In this document: in pieces, positions 6,193 through 7,514 of the stretch
Numbering within the stretch: position 1 is the stretch's first letter
Layout of the letters: every line of letters begins with the position of its first letter
Origin: Caldilineaceae bacterium
Lineage (GTDB): Bacteria; Chloroflexota; Anaerolineae; Caldilineales; Caldilineaceae
DNA: 7,514 nt
Reading direction: 5' to 3'
Assembly (NCBI GenBank): GCA_012032975.1
Contig: JAAUPU010000124.1
Location: 1 to 7,514 of the forward strand
Translations under genes and position numbers: made by a program
The notes under the pieces: generated by a model
Databases searched by the model: none
What the model was told of the DNA's origin: nothing
The model's input: only the letters and a program-made list of their open reading frames with translations

Positions 6193-7514
6193 ATGCCAGA
6201 ATATTTGTCACCAGGGGTCTATGTCGAAGAGATAAATAGCGGCCCCAAACCGATCGAAGGTGTTGGTACTGCCATGGCCTGTTTCGTGGGCTTCACCGAA
6301 AAAGCCCAACTCGAGCGAGCCGTGGATGGAGAAACCATTGTGGAGGATGTGCTAAACCGTCCACAATTGGTGACCAACTGGACCCAATATTCGGAGCGCT
6401 TTGGCGGTCTGGTAGAGGGTGCCTATTTGCCGCACGCGGTCTATGGCTATTTTCTGAATGGCGGCACCCGTTGTTACGTGCTCAGCTTGAAGACGATTCC
6501 AAAGGCGCAGACCAGCCTTGTTGGAAGCGATGGCAAGGCTCAGCTGGTGGTGCAGGCCAAGCAAGCGGGTTTTGACGGCCTGCGGTTGCGAGTCAGGGTA
6601 GATGCGCCAGACGCGTCGCCTGGCGCATCCTCCAAGAGCAGTAAGAGTAAAGACTCCAAGGATGATGCCAAGGACGATGCCAAGGATTCAAAATCTTCCT
6701 CGTCGAGTAGTTCAAGCAGTGCGACCGCAGATGCGCAACCTTTCACACTCTTTGTCGAGAAGCAGGGTGTGACCGGCGCCTGGCTACCGCAAGAAGAGCT
6801 GCGGGATGTCCAGCTGGTCGACGTTGAAGGTGAGAATGGCAGTGAGGTCCGCGTCACCTATCGTAACAACAAGCCCTCGCGTTTCGTGGATATTCTGCTC
6901 CCCGGCAACGGTGCTTCCGCCGCCCAACTGATGCCGCGTAGCCAAGAGCAGGCCTTGAACATTCAGAAGCAACTGATTCAGCCAGCCGGCTTCTCGGACT
7001 TTCAGGGCGATGTTGCGACCCGTTCGGGTGTCGATGGTCTGGCCCAGTTCGACGATATCACGATGCTGGTGGTGCCGGACTTGATGACGACCATGCCTGG
7101 CAATCCTTGGATCTGGAAATGGTCAAAGCGGTCCAGACGATGATGATTGCCCACTGCGAAGTGATGGGTGACCGGGTTGCAATCCTGGATTCCCCACCCA
7201 ACATGAATGCGCAGGAGATCAAAACCTGGCGAATGGACACCGCTGGCTTCGATACTAGCTATGCAGCGCTCTACTACCCCTGGATCCAGTGATGGACCCT
7301 GTGAGCAACCGTCCCATGTTGATGCCGCCCTCTGGCCATATCGCCGGTGTCTATGCCCGCAGCGACAACACACGCGGTGTCCACAAAGCGCCGGCGAATG
7401 AAGTCATTCGCGGTGTGATCAACCTGGGCTACAACACGACGAAGGGTGAGCAGGATACGCTCAATCCCGACGGCGTCAACGTGATCCGTTCGTTCCGGGC
7501 ATGGGGTATCGGCA
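6193..7514 (+). CDS. eCIS contractile sheath protein, partial at 3' end, with two one-base frameshifts
   Basis: The N-terminus, MPEYLSPGVYVEEINSGPKP then IEGVGTAMACFVGF, is diagnostic of eCIS/phage tail sheath proteins, whose hexamers wrap the tube and contract to drive it out. Family blocks follow: LPHAVYGYFLNGGTRCYVL, DITMLVVPDLM, KAVQTMMIAHCEVMGDRVAIL, YAALYYPWI, PPSGHIAGVYARSDNTRGVHK, and NPDGVNVIRSF at the right edge. The frame breaks near 7099-7104, where one added base yields MPGQSLDLEMVKAV or similar. It breaks again at 7287-7290, where one added G yields PWIQVMDPVSNRP. The remaining C-terminal domain lies beyond the window. Residues about 142-178 form a Ser/Lys/Asp-rich low-complexity insert between conserved blocks, probably in the outward-facing domain. 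The start is fixed by AGGAGG six bases upstream. Family certain; genuine disruption doubtful. Confidence 0.93.
6601..6629 (+). repeat. Perfect 10-base inverted repeat inside the sheath gene
   Basis: GATGCGCCAG (6601-6610) and CTGGCGCATC (6620-6629) are exact reverse complements around a nine-base loop. The stem is GC-rich and would fold stably in mRNA. It marks the left border of the low-complexity insert. The GATGCGC of its left arm recurs at 6730-6736 on the right side of that insert. Confidence 0.85.
6658..6681. repeat. Two tandem 12-base units coding for KDDA
   Basis: AAGGATGATGCC (6658-6669) and AAGGACGATGCC (6670-6681) differ at one silent base and encode KDDA twice, followed by KDSK and nine serines. 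This is a local duplication within the low-complexity insert of the sheath. Confidence 0.8.

Noticed and set aside
7480..7514. Possible fifth frameshift near the right edge of the sheath gene
   Set aside because: An added C would give SFPG in place of SFRAW, closer to some homologs, but the window ends too soon to decide and the present frame is also plausible.

Overview
The window carries part of an extracellular contractile injection system (eCIS, the phage-tail-like PVC/Afp/MAC family). An unrelated membrane glycosyltransferase lies at its left edge. Base composition is moderately GC-rich. The left-edge protein is a GT39-type mannosyltransferase. The ATPase and the cap protein with an extra C-terminal domain resemble those of environmental bacteria such as Chloroflexota, and a CAGGGTGA/CAGGATGA repeat cluster lies between genes. 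I therefore favour a Chloroflexota-like filamentous or environmental bacterium, but this rests on recalled family resemblance and is not proven.

Layout: (1) 1-873, minus strand, 5' part of a GT39-family membrane glycosyltransferase running off the left edge. (2) 874-1258, intergenic, with a good plus-strand sigma70-type promoter (892-920) and two blocks of short repeats. (3) 1259-3390, plus strand, eCIS AAA+ ATPase, split by a one-base frameshift just after Walker B. (4) 3420-3983 and 4004-4590, minus strand, two paralogous tail-tube proteins in one operon; the upstream one is also frameshifted. They converge on the ATPase gene with 29 bases between stops. (5) 4591-5027, a divergent control region with a promoter facing each way and a 5'-terminal stem-loop. 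(6) 5028-5888, plus strand, DUF4255/Pvc16-type tube cap protein. (7) 5889-6192, a gene-free gap with a second stem-loop that shares its core with the first. (8) 6193-7514, plus strand, contractile sheath, running off the right edge and broken by two frameshifts.

How it fits together: the tube proteins stack into the inner tube, the sheath wraps it, the cap protein closes the distal end, and the AAA+ ATPase is the usual eCIS-associated ATPase. Baseplate, spike, tape-measure and cargo genes are not visible; if present they lie outside the window, most likely past the sheath. Splitting the tube genes onto the strand opposite the sheath and cap is unusual compared with the single-strand operons of the classical systems.

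The main caution is that three of the five eCIS genes contain four one-base frameshifts in total, each repaired by adding one base, with conserved family sequence continuing right across every break. This looks more like indel errors in the assembly than real gene decay. The most novel signals I see are the paired leader stem-loops with the shared GUAAGG/CCUUGC core and the low-complexity sheath insert bounded by repeats.
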